Origin: Verrucomicrobiaceae bacterium UBA1938
GTDB lineage: Bacteria; Verrucomicrobiota; Verrucomicrobiia; Verrucomicrobiales; Verrucomicrobiaceae
Assembly: GCA_002336895.1 (NCBI GenBank)
Contig: DDFC01000023.1
Coordinates: forward strand, 1-64,000
DNA length: 64,000 bases
Direction of reading: 5' to 3'
The translations under genes were made by a program, and so were the position numbers. The notes below the pieces were generated by a model that was not told where the DNA came from, searched no databases, and was given only the letters and a program-made list of their open reading frames with translations. Positions 35,962 to 45,436 of this stretch are shown here, piece after piece. Each line of letters starts with the position of its first letter. Positions within the stretch are counted from its first letter, which is position 1.

Positions 35962-38900
35962 ATGCACCGCGCATGCCGCTTGATACTCCTTTTGGCCTTC
36001 ACCGCCTTCGCATGCGGACAGGAATCAGCCAGGGAAACTTTGCAGTCTCAAAGCCCTGCCTCCGCCCCCGTGGATCTGGATGGCACCGCTCGCCTGATTC
36101 AGAAAATGAACGAGATCATCATCCCCTCGGTTCATTTCAAAAACGCAACGCTTGAGCAGGCACTGGATTTTCTGCGCAAAAAAAGCCACGAATTGGACAC
36201 TTCATCTGCACCCACCGGCACCAAAGGCATCAAGCTCATCCTTCGCCAGCCCGCGCCACCAGAGGAGATCCGCATCACCCTCGATTTGAAGGACGTGCCC
36301 TTTTCTGATGCCCTCCGCTATGTCGCTGAGCTAGGACAGATGGTGTACCGCGTGGATGCCGAAGGCGTGATTCTCTCAGACAGGCATGCCTACGAAAGCG
36401 AAAGACACACCCGCACCTTCAGACTTCCGCCAGACTTCCTTTCCATCAGAGATTCAGAGGTTCCAGCCGCCCCAGCAGATCCCTTCGCATCAGCATCTAC
36501 CCCCAAGCCCAGTCATCTAACAGGAAAGATCCCACGAAAGACCGCACAGCAAATCCTCGAAGCTGCAGGCATCACCTTCCCCGAAGGCAGCGGCGCCAGT
36601 TTCAATCCACTCACCAACCTGCTCAAAGTCACCAATACCCAGCCCAATCTCGATCTGATTGAAGCGTTGTGTGGTTCGATTCTCTACCATCCTCCCAAAA
36701 TCATCGCCTTAACCCTGACCATCATCGAAGGCCCGGGTGACCTCGTCCGCCAGATCAATACAGATGCCTCCAAGTCTGCCGATGCCGGCAGGCAGCTCAC
36801 CAGCCTGCTCGATCTCGCACACAAGCCCGGCTCCTCAGTACGTGTCGCTGGCCATGCCTTCATCGAAACAAAATCTGGATACCCCGTCACCACAGAAGCC
36901 GTGTCCGAACCCTGGCTTTCAAACCGTGCCCCCATAGATCTAAGCAGCCGCATCTCAGAAACAGCAGACCAGCAGCCCACCGGCCTGTGCCTCAATCTCG
37001 AACCTAGCATTCAGGCCGATGGACAGACCATCGATCTCAAACTCGACCTCGAATTACGCCAGCTTGCTTCCTCCGCAAAGGATGCCCCCCACACAGACGG
37101 CACGACACCAGTGACAGACATTCCATCCCACCATCTTACCTCGAGTCTGATGATCCGCGATGGCACCACCAAGCTCGCAGGCATTGCAAGACCACCCGTC
37201 CTGCAGCAAAAAACCGACGACACCCTCTGGGCCGCGTTCATCACTACCGCCATTCGTTACGTGGAAAATCCGCCCCACTATTTAGCGCTCGGCATCCCCT
37301 CCACTTCCACACCTCCCAAGGGCCTCTCCAGCATCACCTTCCAGATCCCGGCAGGCCTCTTTGAGTCCGTCATGGAACCCACTTCTCAGCCTCTCAAGGC
37401 TTGGCTCATCGACCAGGGTGTCACCTTCCCCTCAGGCTCCGTGATCGAACTGAAAAACGACCTGCTTCAGATAACGAACACGCAGGAAAACATAGACTCC
37501 ATCTCCGTGCTGATCGCTGCCGCCTTGGAGAAAGCCCCCAAAACCGTCGCCGTCACACTGCACACCGTGCGCCTGCCCTCATCTTATTTGCCAAAGCTCT
37601 CTCAGGCCGCACTCAACTCCACCGACCAAACTGCCGAATGGAAAGAAGTAGAATCCGCCGCTGCACGCGGCGAAGCCGTGTTCCTTGAATCCACCTTCTT
37701 CGAAACCAAATCCGGCACTCGATCCTCCCATGTGGCTGCACGCGCGTGCTACTTTCTGGATCAAACTCCCCCAAAAGACAAAAGCCCTCCCGCCATTTCC
37801 CTCGAGGACCAGACTCTCGGGTCTTCTCTGGAGTTAGAGCCCACCCTGGGCGCCGATGGTAGGACCATCGACGTGGACTACGACCACGATCTGCATGTCA
37901 CCGCGGCAGACAGCATCCGCGCGCTTAAAACCCGCAGCCACACCACCATGCACGAGGGGGAAATGAGACTCATCGCCCTGCATCAGGACCTCGGCAGCAG
38001 CCATGCAGACCACATCTGGGCCACCTTCCTCCAATGCAACGTGGTGCCTCACTTCCCCACTCCTAGGCACACCTCAGCCACCCGGCTCACTCCAGCGGCA
38101 GGAAAAGGCTCACTGGAAACAATCTCCTACCATGTCCCCCCGGATTTCATCACTCGGATCATGTCCCTCGACACCCCATCCATGCAGGAATCTCCAGATC
38201 CATTCGCTGTAGGCAGTTCTATTCCCATACGCACAAACCAGCGCACTCATCATCCGTTAGAACATCTTGGTTTCACTTTTCCCGAAGGATCTTCCACAGC
38301 ATTCAATCCAAAGACTTCCACGTTGGTTGTTCACAACACCCCCGCAAATCACGCACTGATCGCCGCCGCGATTGAAAAACATATTCTCGCCCAGCCCAGC
38401 ACCGTCGCCATCACCACCCACGTCCTCCAAGGCCCAGGCCCACTCTTGCGTCGCCTCGCCGCCCAGGCATCCCGCAAAAGCAACCACCGTGCAGAGTTCG
38501 ATGAACTCCTCGCCGCAGCCAAATCCGGCACCGTCCTGCACCTCAACACCGCCCGCCTCGAAACCAAGCCCGGCACCCGCGCCACCGTCTATCAAGGCCA
38601 CGAGCACAAAGCCATCTGCGAGTTCTCCCTGGATGAAACAGCCCAGCCCGTCCTCAAGCAAGAGGCACGATCTGTCGGTTTCAATGTCGAACTCCAACCC
38701 GACATAAGCAAAGACAGCCCCTTCGTGGATCTGATCATCTCCGCCGAATACCACACCGCCCCTCCCCTCGAACACCGCGAGCACCTCACCGACACCCAGG
38801 GCCACCGCCTCGATTTCCCCCTCACTGACTTCTTCACCTCCAAGACCACCACCGGCATCACCATTCCCTCCGGCACCGCGCGCCTCCTCTCCCTCTACAA

Positions 38901-39000
38901 ACCCACCGGCAAACCCGAGTTCGAAAAAGAAGACATCCTCCAGGCCATCTTCATCACCTGCGACGTCCTGCGCATCAAGGATCAGCCCGTCACCAAGTAG
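35962..39000 (+). CDS. Giant tri-modular secretin-like protein B
   Basis: 1012 residues, paralogue of the preceding gene with the same layout. Signal peptide (ILLLAFTAFACG), STN/N0-type domain ~46-145 (MNEIIIPSVHFKNATLEQAL; RLPPDFLS), then three modules at ~194-435 (TAQQILEAAGITFPEGSGAS), ~452-697 (ETKSGTRSSH; LELEPTLGADGRTIDVD) and ~718-1003 (LGFTFPEGSSTAFNPKTSTL; HLTDTQGHRLDFPLTDFF). Module 3 keeps the terminal TGITIPSG ... YKPTGKPEFEKEDILQ segment virtually unchanged between A and B although the middle modules have diverged, which points to gene conversion or strong constraint on the C-terminus. Same inferred location and unknown function. Its STN domain (LDLKDVPFSDALRYVAELGQ) is even closer than that of A to the pilus secretin. 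Confidence 0.8.
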   Translation: MHRACRLILLLAFTAFACGQESARETLQSQSPASAPVDLDGTARLIQKMNEIIIPSVHFKNATLEQALDFLRKKSHELDTSSAPTGTKGIKLILRQPAPPEEIRITLDLKDVPFSDALRYVAELGQMVYRVDAEGVILSDRHAYESERHTRTFRLPPDFLSIRDSEVPAAPADPFASASTPKPSHLTGKIPRKTAQQILEAAGITFPEGSGASFNPLTNLLKVTNTQPNLDLIEALCGSILYHPPKIIALTLTIIEGPGDLVRQINTDASKSADAGRQLTSLLDLAHKPGSSVRVAGHAFIETKSGYPVTTEAVSEPWLSNRAPIDLSSRISETADQQPTGLCLNLEPSIQADGQTIDLKLDLELRQLASSAKDAPHTDGTTPVTDIPSHHLTSSLMIRDGTTKLAGIARPPVLQQKTDDTLWAAFITTAIRYVENPPHYLALGIPSTSTPPKGLSSITFQIPAGLFESVMEPTSQPLKAWLIDQGVTFPSGSVIELKNDLLQITNTQENIDSISVLIAAALEKAPKTVAVTLHTVRLPSSYLPKLSQAALNSTDQTAEWKEVESAAARGEAVFLESTFFETKSGTRSSHVAARACYFLDQTPPKDKSPPAISLEDQTLGSSLELEPTLGADGRTIDVDYDHDLHVTAADSIRALKTRSHTTMHEGEMRLIALHQDLGSSHADHIWATFLQCNVVPHFPTPRHTSATRLTPAAGKGSLETISYHVPPDFITRIMSLDTPSMQESPDPFAVGSSIPIRTNQRTHHPLEHLGFTFPEGSSTAFNPKTSTLVVHNTPANHALIAAAIEKHILAQPSTVAITTHVLQGPGPLLRRLAAQASRKSNHRAEFDELLAAAKSGTVLHLNTARLETKPGTRATVYQGHEHKAICEFSLDETAQPVLKQEARSVGFNVELQPDISKDSPFVDLIISAEYHTAPPLEHREHLTDTQGHRLDFPLTDFFTSKTTTGITIPSGTARLLSLYKPTGKPEFEKEDILQAIFITCDVLRIKDQPVTK

Positions 39001-39398
39001 CTCAGAGGCCCCACAACCACTCATACCGCATGCGGTTGAAAACAGGTCTGCCTGGATCACAGACGATGGGAGTGCAGCAGGCTCTAGGGCGTGAAAGCAC
39101 GAAGCGTCCCATTTGGACTGCGGTCGCGAAGTGAGGCACGAACGCAGCTACCGCTTTCCGCAGGCCGGTGAGTGTGCGCAGACCACAGGCACCCGAAGGC
39201 GGAGAATGCTGGCATGCGCAGGCATTGTGTGTTTTCGAAAACCACGAGCCGCTCGAAAGCGGCAGCTGCGCTCATTCTTCGCTGCGCAGCCGCACTCCAA
39301 ATTCAGACGCACGCCATGCCTGCTGATGATCCTTCACCGGCATGCTGCGTGCCCAGGCATGCGACTGGATGACAGACTGTTTTCAACGAATCGAGGCA
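39001..39398. other. Convergent intergenic region filled by a MITE-like element
   Basis: No gene. Most of it (39035-39387) is one long imperfect palindrome with terminal inverted repeats and an inner inverted pair of ~50-base units. Confidence 0.7.
39035..39387. mobile_element. MITE-like nested inverted-repeat element
   Basis: Ends: GTTGAAAACAG at 39035-39045 and CTGTTTTCAAC at 39377-39387 (11 bases perfect, extending with TCTG and one gap). Inside, a unit at 39111-39159 (TTTGGACTGCGG ... CGCAGCTACCGCTTTC) recurs in reverse at 39254-39303 (TTTGGAGTGCGG ... CGCAGCTGCCGCTTTC on the minus strand). A perfect 12-base palindrome GTTTTCGAAAAC lies at 39231-39242. No coding capacity, so it would need a transposase in trans. 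Confidence 0.65.
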
Positions 39399-42300
39399 TC
39401 ACACCACACGCCGCCTTCTCATCAGCCCCGCGCCCAGCGCCACGCCCAGCAGCAGCATGCGCGATGGCTCCGGCACCGAAGAAATCACGCTGATCACACC
39501 GCCTGCGCTTCCGGAATCCAGAAAGTGGCTGATGTCCCAGGCGAGACTGAACGAGGAAATGTCCGGCAGAGCGAGATCGGTGTTCACATTGAAACCGCTG
39601 GCATCGACGGTGGTCCAGTCAAAGAGGTCAAAGCTGTTGCCCACAGCCAGCGTCGATCCCGTGAAACCGCTGGCAAACGCCACGGTGATCGTGCCATCCA
39701 GCGTCATGTTCCCCACACCCACGATCCGGTCAAACTGACCCGCTGACTTGCCGTCGATGTCCATGCGAATGGAAGGCGTTCCACCCGCGCTGGCATCCAT
39801 GACCAGATTGCCGTTGATGGTGAGGGTGCCGGAGAGATCCCCGCTCACCGCCCCTGGATTGATGCTGCCCGTACCGCTGATCGTCACGCTGTTGCCCGAG
39901 TCGGGAGTGATGAAGCCGGTGCCGCCCAGAGTCCCTCCGGTGATGCTGACAGCTCCCGTCCCCGTGGCCGAGCCGCTGGTGTTGCTGGCCAGAAAGGTGC
40001 CCTGGCTGATCACGGTGCCACCGCTGTAGGTGTTGGCACCGCTCACTGCCATGATGCCGGCCCCGGTCTTGCTCAGTGCGCCGTTTTGCATCGTCGGCGT
40101 CACGGTGAAGGTGGCACCGCTGCTCACATTGAAGCTGCGCGTCTGGTTGTTGAGATCGACGACCATGTTGCCCGGCCCGGTGTCCTTGGTGATGGAGCTG
40201 GAGCCAGTGACCGTCACATCTCCGGCGAGTACGAGTTTGTCGTTCACCGGTGTGGCGGGCGGAGTCGCATTGCTGGTCACCAGCTGGATCGTCCCCTTGC
40301 TCATCGTCAGCCCTCCGGCACCGATGGTGTAGGTGCTGTCTGAACTGAACGCGGTGAAGCTTGAGGTTCCGGTGCTGCCGTAGGTCAGAGAGGTCATGTT
40401 CCAGGTGTCACCCGAGTGGGTGCCAAAGGTGCCGCTGCCAGTGACGATCACATTCCCCGTGTTGTTGATGCCGTAGATGTCCGCCAGCCCGGCATTGATG
40501 GTAAAGTCTCCGTACGTGCCCCCGCTCTGCAGCGTCAGCGTTCCCACCCCGTCCTTGGTGATCGCGTTGGCCCCGCCGGCCACGCTGCTGTTGAGCAGCA
40601 GCGTGACTCCAGAGCCCACGTTGAGTCCGGCCGAGCCGGTCAGCGTCAGCGTGCTGTAGCGCAGCACATAGCTGTTTCCACCCACCACATTCAGCGTGCT
40701 TCCAGCCATGTTCAGCCCGCCAAAGACGATCGTCTTGGTTTTGGCGGTGCTGCTCACATTACGGTTCACATCCACGGTGGCGCTGCCGCTGATCGTCATC
40801 GAATTGCCGTAGTTCAGGGTCTGCGCGGTGGTGGTGCCGTCTCCATCCACCCGCACCTGCAGCGTGGTGCCGTCCCCCATCGCGATGGAGCCGGTGCCAA
40901 AGAGCTTGTTCGTGGTGGGGTTGGCGCCGCTGTAGGCGGTGGTGTCCGTCCCCAGCAGTATGCCTCCATTCAGCGTGGTGCCACCGCTGTAGGTGTTGGA
41001 GCCCGCCGCAGAGCTGGTCAGCGAGAGCGTGCCCGCGCCGCTCTTGGTCAGCGCCACGGTGCCGGTGCCGTTCACGATGCTGCCGGAAAAAACGCCCGCA
41101 CCATTCACCGTCAGCCGTGCCGCTGTGGAGCTGCTGTTCGTCACGCTGCCGCTGCTGCCGTTGAAGTTGTTCACCGTCTGGCTCGTGCCACCCAGATCCA
41201 CGGTGCCGCTGTTCACCGTGAGATCCCCCGTCGGATCCCCCAGCGTGCCGCTGCCGCTGAGCTGCAGCGTGCCACCACCCACGGTGGTGCCGCCGGTGTA
41301 GGTGTTCACTGCGGTAAATTTGAGCGTGCCGGCACCTTCCTTGTCCACGCTCCCGTTCTGCACCACGGGTGCCACGGTGAAAGTGGCCCCGCTGGACACC
41401 GTGAAGACACGGCTGGCACCATTCAGATCCAGCAGCCTGATGCCCGATCCTGTGGAATTCAGACTGGCTGTGCCCGTGATGCTCACATCACTCTGCAGCA
41501 CCACCTTGGTGGTCACTCCCGCATTGGAGGCGTTCACCGTGATCGCCCCGCCGCTCATGCTGAAGCCCCCGGCCCCGATGGTGTAGGTGCTGTTGCTTGA
41601 GACTGCATTGAAGTTGGATCCGCTGCTCGTGGAGTTGTACGTCAGCGAGTTCATCGTCCAGGTGTCGCCTGAATGGCTGGTAATATTTGCCGTGCCGGAC
41701 ACCGTCACATCCGCCATGTTACCGGTGCCGCTCAGGTCCACATTCCCGCCATTGAGCGCCAGATTGCCAAACGTCCCCGCATTGATGGCCAGCGATCCCG
41801 CCCCCGTTTTCGTGATCGAATTGGTGGTCGTCGCGATGGAGTTCAGCGTCAGCGCCGCCGGCGTGCTGTTGGCGTTGACCACATTGAAGGTCGCGTTGCC
41901 CGTCAGCGTCACCGTGCCAAACCGGACTCCGTAGTTGTTTCCATCCGTCACCGTCAGCGTGTTGGCTCCGATGCTCAGGGTGCCCAGCGCGATGACCTTC
42001 CCGGCGGCGGTGGTGCCGCTCGCACGGTCCACGTTGATCGTCGAGTCCGCCGTCACAGTGGTGTTGTACGCACCCAGGGTGAGAGTCTGCGGACTCGCGA
42101 CGGTGGAGTTGCCGTCCCCATTGGCCAGCACCTGCAGGGTGCCACCGTTCAGCATGAGGGCGTTTGCGGAGTTTCCCAGCAGCTTGATCAGCGTGCCGCT
42201 CGTGGTCGTTGTATCCACCACGCTGAGGATCCCTGCATTCAGGTTGATGGTCCCCGTCAGGCTGGAGTTGTTTCCCGTGAGTGTGAGCGTGCCCGCCCCG

Positions 42301-42716
42301 GTCTTCGTCAAGCCAGCCGACCCAGCCAGCACCGATGAAATGGCGGCATTCGCATTCGCCGTCAGCGTTGGCGTGGTGCCGCCCAGCGTGATGGTGCCAC
42401 CAGAGAGCGTGTAGCTGCCCGCAAAAGGCGTTTCAAAAATGATGCCGTTCGTCGTCACCGTGCCCACAGTCAGCGTCCCCGCCGTGCCCGCTGCGCCTCC
42501 GCCAAACTGGATGCTGTTGGTGCTGGAGTTTGCCCAGGCCACATCCCCGGCCGCATTGTAAATGGCCACCGCAGAGGTGTTCCAGCCGGCCGTGGTGCCA
42601 TCAGTGACGCCATTGGCCGCAGAACCGTCATCGTCATAGATGAACGTGGCGGCGCTCCCTGTGCACACAAGCAGACACAAGGCGGCAGCCGCTCCAAAGA
42701 TGGGACGGAGAAACAT
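39399..42716 (-). CDS. Autotransporter-associated beta-strand repeat protein with PEP-CTERM tail
   Basis: 1105 residues. Signal peptide (AAALCLLVCTGSAATFIYDD), then a long Gly/Thr/Ser/Asn-rich beta-helix passenger with many autotransporter-associated repeats such as LTKTGAGTLTLTGNNSSLTG, NTYTGGTTVGGGTLQLSGSG, NTYSGGTTLNGGILLGTD, ANTYSGGTVISQGTFLAS. The C-terminus is a PEP-CTERM sorting signal: VPEP, a hydrophobic helix (MLLLGVALGAGLM) and RRRR. It is therefore predicted to be processed by an exosortase and displayed or released; no exosortase gene is in this window. No autotransporter barrel is present. Single gene, convergent with paralogue B. The internal repeats encode the GT-rich DNA periodicity seen across the gene. 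Confidence 0.9.
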   Translation of the reverse strand: MFLRPIFGAAAALCLLVCTGSAATFIYDDDGSAANGVTDGTTAGWNTSAVAIYNAAGDVAWANSSTNSIQFGGGAAGTAGTLTVGTVTTNGIIFETPFAGSYTLSGGTITLGGTTPTLTANANAAISSVLAGSAGLTKTGAGTLTLTGNNSSLTGTINLNAGILSVVDTTTTSGTLIKLLGNSANALMLNGGTLQVLANGDGNSTVASPQTLTLGAYNTTVTADSTINVDRASGTTAAGKVIALGTLSIGANTLTVTDGNNYGVRFGTVTLTGNATFNVVNANSTPAALTLNSIATTTNSITKTGAGSLAINAGTFGNLALNGGNVDLSGTGNMADVTVSGTANITSHSGDTWTMNSLTYNSTSSGSNFNAVSSNSTYTIGAGGFSMSGGAITVNASNAGVTTKVVLQSDVSITGTASLNSTGSGIRLLDLNGASRVFTVSSGATFTVAPVVQNGSVDKEGAGTLKFTAVNTYTGGTTVGGGTLQLSGSGTLGDPTGDLTVNSGTVDLGGTSQTVNNFNGSSGSVTNSSSTAARLTVNGAGVFSGSIVNGTGTVALTKSGAGTLSLTSSAAGSNTYSGGTTLNGGILLGTDTTAYSGANPTTNKLFGTGSIAMGDGTTLQVRVDGDGTTTAQTLNYGNSMTISGSATVDVNRNVSSTAKTKTIVFGGLNMAGSTLNVVGGNSYVLRYSTLTLTGSAGLNVGSGVTLLLNSSVAGGANAITKDGVGTLTLQSGGTYGDFTINAGLADIYGINNTGNVIVTGSGTFGTHSGDTWNMTSLTYGSTGTSSFTAFSSDSTYTIGAGGLTMSKGTIQLVTSNATPPATPVNDKLVLAGDVTVTGSSSITKDTGPGNMVVDLNNQTRSFNVSSGATFTVTPTMQNGALSKTGAGIMAVSGANTYSGGTVISQGTFLASNTSGSATGTGAVSITGGTLGGTGFITPDSGNSVTISGTGSINPGAVSGDLSGTLTINGNLVMDASAGGTPSIRMDIDGKSAGQFDRIVGVGNMTLDGTITVAFASGFTGSTLAVGNSFDLFDWTTVDASGFNVNTDLALPDISSFSLAWDISHFLDSGSAGGVISVISSVPEPSRMLLLGVALGAGLMRRRRVV

Positions 42717-42945
42717 ATTCTTAGGGTTTTTTATAGAAAATCCAAAACCAAAAAAGGGGGATGGCTCTGGATCGAGTGGGGGCTGCCTCTATAACTGCAC
42801 AACCGCCCTGATCAACGCCCTTCGCAGACAAACTCGCCTTCCGCCCCCGGCGTTGTCCCTCCAGCCACCCGGGCAACTAAGTCAGACCTTTAATTCCAAC
42901 ACCCCAGCCAGCCCCCGATCTCAAAAAGACCGCATTTCCAGCCCT

Positions 42946-45369
42946 TCACTCCTCAAAGTCCGTGTAGTGCCTCCTCCTCGGCGGCTCCGTCACCATCGCC
43001 TTCTGCTTCCAAAAGGTCGCCTGATGCAGATCCTTCTCACAGCCCACGCCTTCCAGATAGCATTGGGAAAGGCTCTTCATCGCCTCCACCACGCCCTCCT
43101 CGGCAGCGGCCTTGATCGCAGCAAATCCGGTTTTGCGTTCGCGCGTGGTCTGGCCGTGATTTAAGAGCACCATTCCCGCCAAATTTTTGGCGGGGGAAAA
43201 TTTCTCCGCCACCCGCGAGAGCGTGTCGTACACATCCTGCCACAGCGCAGGGTCATGCTCCGCCTTTCGCCACAGCAGATGCGCCACCAGGTAGGCCTCC
43301 AGCGGGTGCTTGGAGCGGCTCATCACCGCCAGCACCAGCTCCCCTGCCTTCTCGATGTCCTGCGGCACCCCGCTTCCCTGAAACAACGCCTCCGCGTAGT
43401 AGAAGCGCGCATCCCGCCTCTTGCTCATTTCAAACGCCTGCTGATACAGCGCCACGCTGCGCGCGGCGTCGCGCTTGCAGCCATACCCTGCAGCGCACAG
43501 ATGCCCCTCCAGCAGAGTGGCTGACACACTCCCGTTCAGCGCCAGCTCGCGCACATTCTGCACCCACCCGGCATCCAGCCATTTGCCTTCAGTGAAAAGC
43601 TGCCGTGCCATGCGGTCGCAGAGCTTGTCGGCATACAGCATCCAGAACTTCTCCTGCGGAAACCTCTCCACCGCCTTGATCACCACAGCCAGCGCCGGCT
43701 TGAAGTCCTGGATCATCTCCAGCCCGCGTGTCTGCTCCAGGATCTCCAGCCTCGCCTCCTCCACCTGCTCAGCAGGTGTAAAGGCGGGCCTCAGCTCGCG
43801 CAGAGACTCTGCATGGAGAAACTGCTCCTTCGCAGGCAGCAGCTCCCCCACGTCGATCCGGTCCGCCGCCTCTGTGATGCGCCAGTGCTCCGCCGCATCT
43901 CGCTGCACCGTGCATGTCAGCACGCCCTTCCCTCTCGCGATCCGCTCCCCCCGCTGCACCTCAAACTGATACGGCTGCGTCACCTTGATGAGGTCCAGCG
44001 TCTCCGGCTCCGCCCGTGCTCCCGCCGCCACGCTGATGCGCCTCAGCGGCCAGCACGCACGCATCTCCTCCTCCTGCCGCAGCAGCGCCTCCACCGGCGG
44101 ATGATCCAGCGCAAAAAACCGCCCCTGCCCTGCCGCCACATGATCCAGCAGTGTCGCCACAGACACTTCATTCCACGAGCGCACATACGCCGCCGCACGC
44201 TCCAGCGCCTCCTGTTTGGCGGAGAGCTTGGCCTCGGCACGCCTGTCCCCGCCTGCCCGTGCCATCTCATACGCCGCCAGCGCCTGCCCGATGTCAGGCT
44301 CCGTGCCATTGCCCAGCTCATACCTCTCCCCCAGCGGCATCCAGGCGGAGGCAGCTCCCAGCTTCGCCGCCAGTTTCAGATGTTTAAAGGCCGCCTCCGT
44401 GTAGCGCGCCGGATTCTCCGGATCATCCACCACACTCACAAAATCCCTCAGCGCGTCCAGGTGCCCGGCCTTGATCGTGTGGTGCAGCAGCGTCATCACC
44501 TCAGGTCCAAACCCGCCCGAATCCCGCAGCGCCAGCGCTAGCTGCTGCGTCGCCCCCGGGTCCCCTGTCTCTGCCAGTGGCATAAGCAGCTGCGCGGCCA
44601 GCAGCGGTGCTCCGGCACAGCGCAGGTCAGCACAGGCCCGCACCATTTTCTCGGGAGACATCTCCGCCACTGTGACCTTCGGCACCTCCGCCTCTCGCGT
44701 CTCAGAGGCCAGCCGGTCCAGATGGTGTGGCCAGTAAATGATGCCTGCGATCATCGCCGCGCACACCAGCAGTCCCACCAGCAATAGGGCTGAAGATTCC
44801 TCCTCCTCAGGCTCATCGTCCGCCGCTGTCTCCGCCCCCTTCGCAGATGCACCCGCAGAGACAGCAGGCGCTGCCGCCAAGGCACTCTCCGCATCCGTCT
44901 TTGGCGGCGGAAACGCAGGCAGTATCACCTCGCCCACCCTCGCTCCCGCGCGCGGCTTCAGCGTGATGGGCTTCAGCAGATACCCGCGCCGGTTGGAGCG
45001 TGCGCCAGTCGCGCCATCACCGGCTTCTGCATCACTCTCCTCCGGCTCCCGCAGCGGCTCCTCCTCCCCCTCTGCCAGATCCATCTCAAACACCTCTCCT
45101 CCGATCCCAAACGTGAACGGCGTATTCACCTCCAGCTCGCTCGAAATGACCCCGTTCACCGAAAACTGCGCGGCGGCCACCACTCCGATGATCTGAAACG
45201 TCCGCTCGCCTGTGCGATACAGCACGCAGTGCCGACCATGAATCCCCGGCCCCTCAAAGGTGATGTCGCACTTGTCCCCGCTGCCCATCGTCAGCGAGCT
45301 GTGCAGCGGACACGAGATCCGGTGCTCGCCGCCATCTTGAGTACGCAATGTCAAAACTGTCAGGGCCAT
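42946..45369 (-). CDS. FHA-domain, membrane-anchored Sel1-repeat protein
   Basis: 807 residues. N-terminal FHA domain (~1-100: LTMGSGDKCDITFEGPGIHG then RHCVLYRTGE, FSVNGV), which reads phospho-threonine. A Pro/Ala/Glu-rich linker leads to one membrane helix near 195-215 (ALLLVGLLVCAAMIAGIIYW), then Sel1-type repeats: WMPLGERYELGNGTEPDIGQ, YGCKRDAARSVALYQQAFEM, YYAEALFQGSGVPQDIEKAG, CYLEGVGCEKDLHQATFWKQ. FHA inside and Sel1 scaffold outside suggests a signalling adaptor responding to a Ser/Thr kinase; one such kinase is encoded at 58.8 kb, though a link is only a guess. It is the last gene of the MoxR-DUF58-BatA-DUF4175 train, 67 bases after the DUF4175 stop. Confidence 0.82.
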   Translation of the reverse strand: MALTVLTLRTQDGGEHRISCPLHSSLTMGSGDKCDITFEGPGIHGRHCVLYRTGERTFQIIGVVAAAQFSVNGVISSELEVNTPFTFGIGGEVFEMDLAEGEEEPLREPEESDAEAGDGATGARSNRRGYLLKPITLKPRAGARVGEVILPAFPPPKTDAESALAAAPAVSAGASAKGAETAADDEPEEEESSALLLVGLLVCAAMIAGIIYWPHHLDRLASETREAEVPKVTVAEMSPEKMVRACADLRCAGAPLLAAQLLMPLAETGDPGATQQLALALRDSGGFGPEVMTLLHHTIKAGHLDALRDFVSVVDDPENPARYTEAAFKHLKLAAKLGAASAWMPLGERYELGNGTEPDIGQALAAYEMARAGGDRRAEAKLSAKQEALERAAAYVRSWNEVSVATLLDHVAAGQGRFFALDHPPVEALLRQEEEMRACWPLRRISVAAGARAEPETLDLIKVTQPYQFEVQRGERIARGKGVLTCTVQRDAAEHWRITEAADRIDVGELLPAKEQFLHAESLRELRPAFTPAEQVEEARLEILEQTRGLEMIQDFKPALAVVIKAVERFPQEKFWMLYADKLCDRMARQLFTEGKWLDAGWVQNVRELALNGSVSATLLEGHLCAAGYGCKRDAARSVALYQQAFEMSKRRDARFYYAEALFQGSGVPQDIEKAGELVLAVMSRSKHPLEAYLVAHLLWRKAEHDPALWQDVYDTLSRVAEKFSPAKNLAGMVLLNHGQTTRERKTGFAAIKAAAEEGVVEAMKSLSQCYLEGVGCEKDLHQATFWKQKAMVTEPPRRRHYTDFEE

Positions 45370-45421
45370 CGCCTCAGACTAGGCTGAACATTTATTTAGG
45401 TCGAGTCACCTTTATCTAAAA

Positions 45422-45435
45422 GAGCTTAAAAGCTC
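45422..45435. other. Small palindrome between DUF4175 and FHA genes
   Basis: GAGCTTAAAAGCTC, 6-bp arms with an AA centre, just after the DUF4175 stop. Too short for a confident terminator. Confidence 0.3.
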
Positions 45436-45436
45436 C

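Noticed and set aside
39399..42700. Periodic GT-rich sequence looking like a tandem repeat array
   Set aside because: It is explained by beta-strand repeats in the autotransporter-associated protein.
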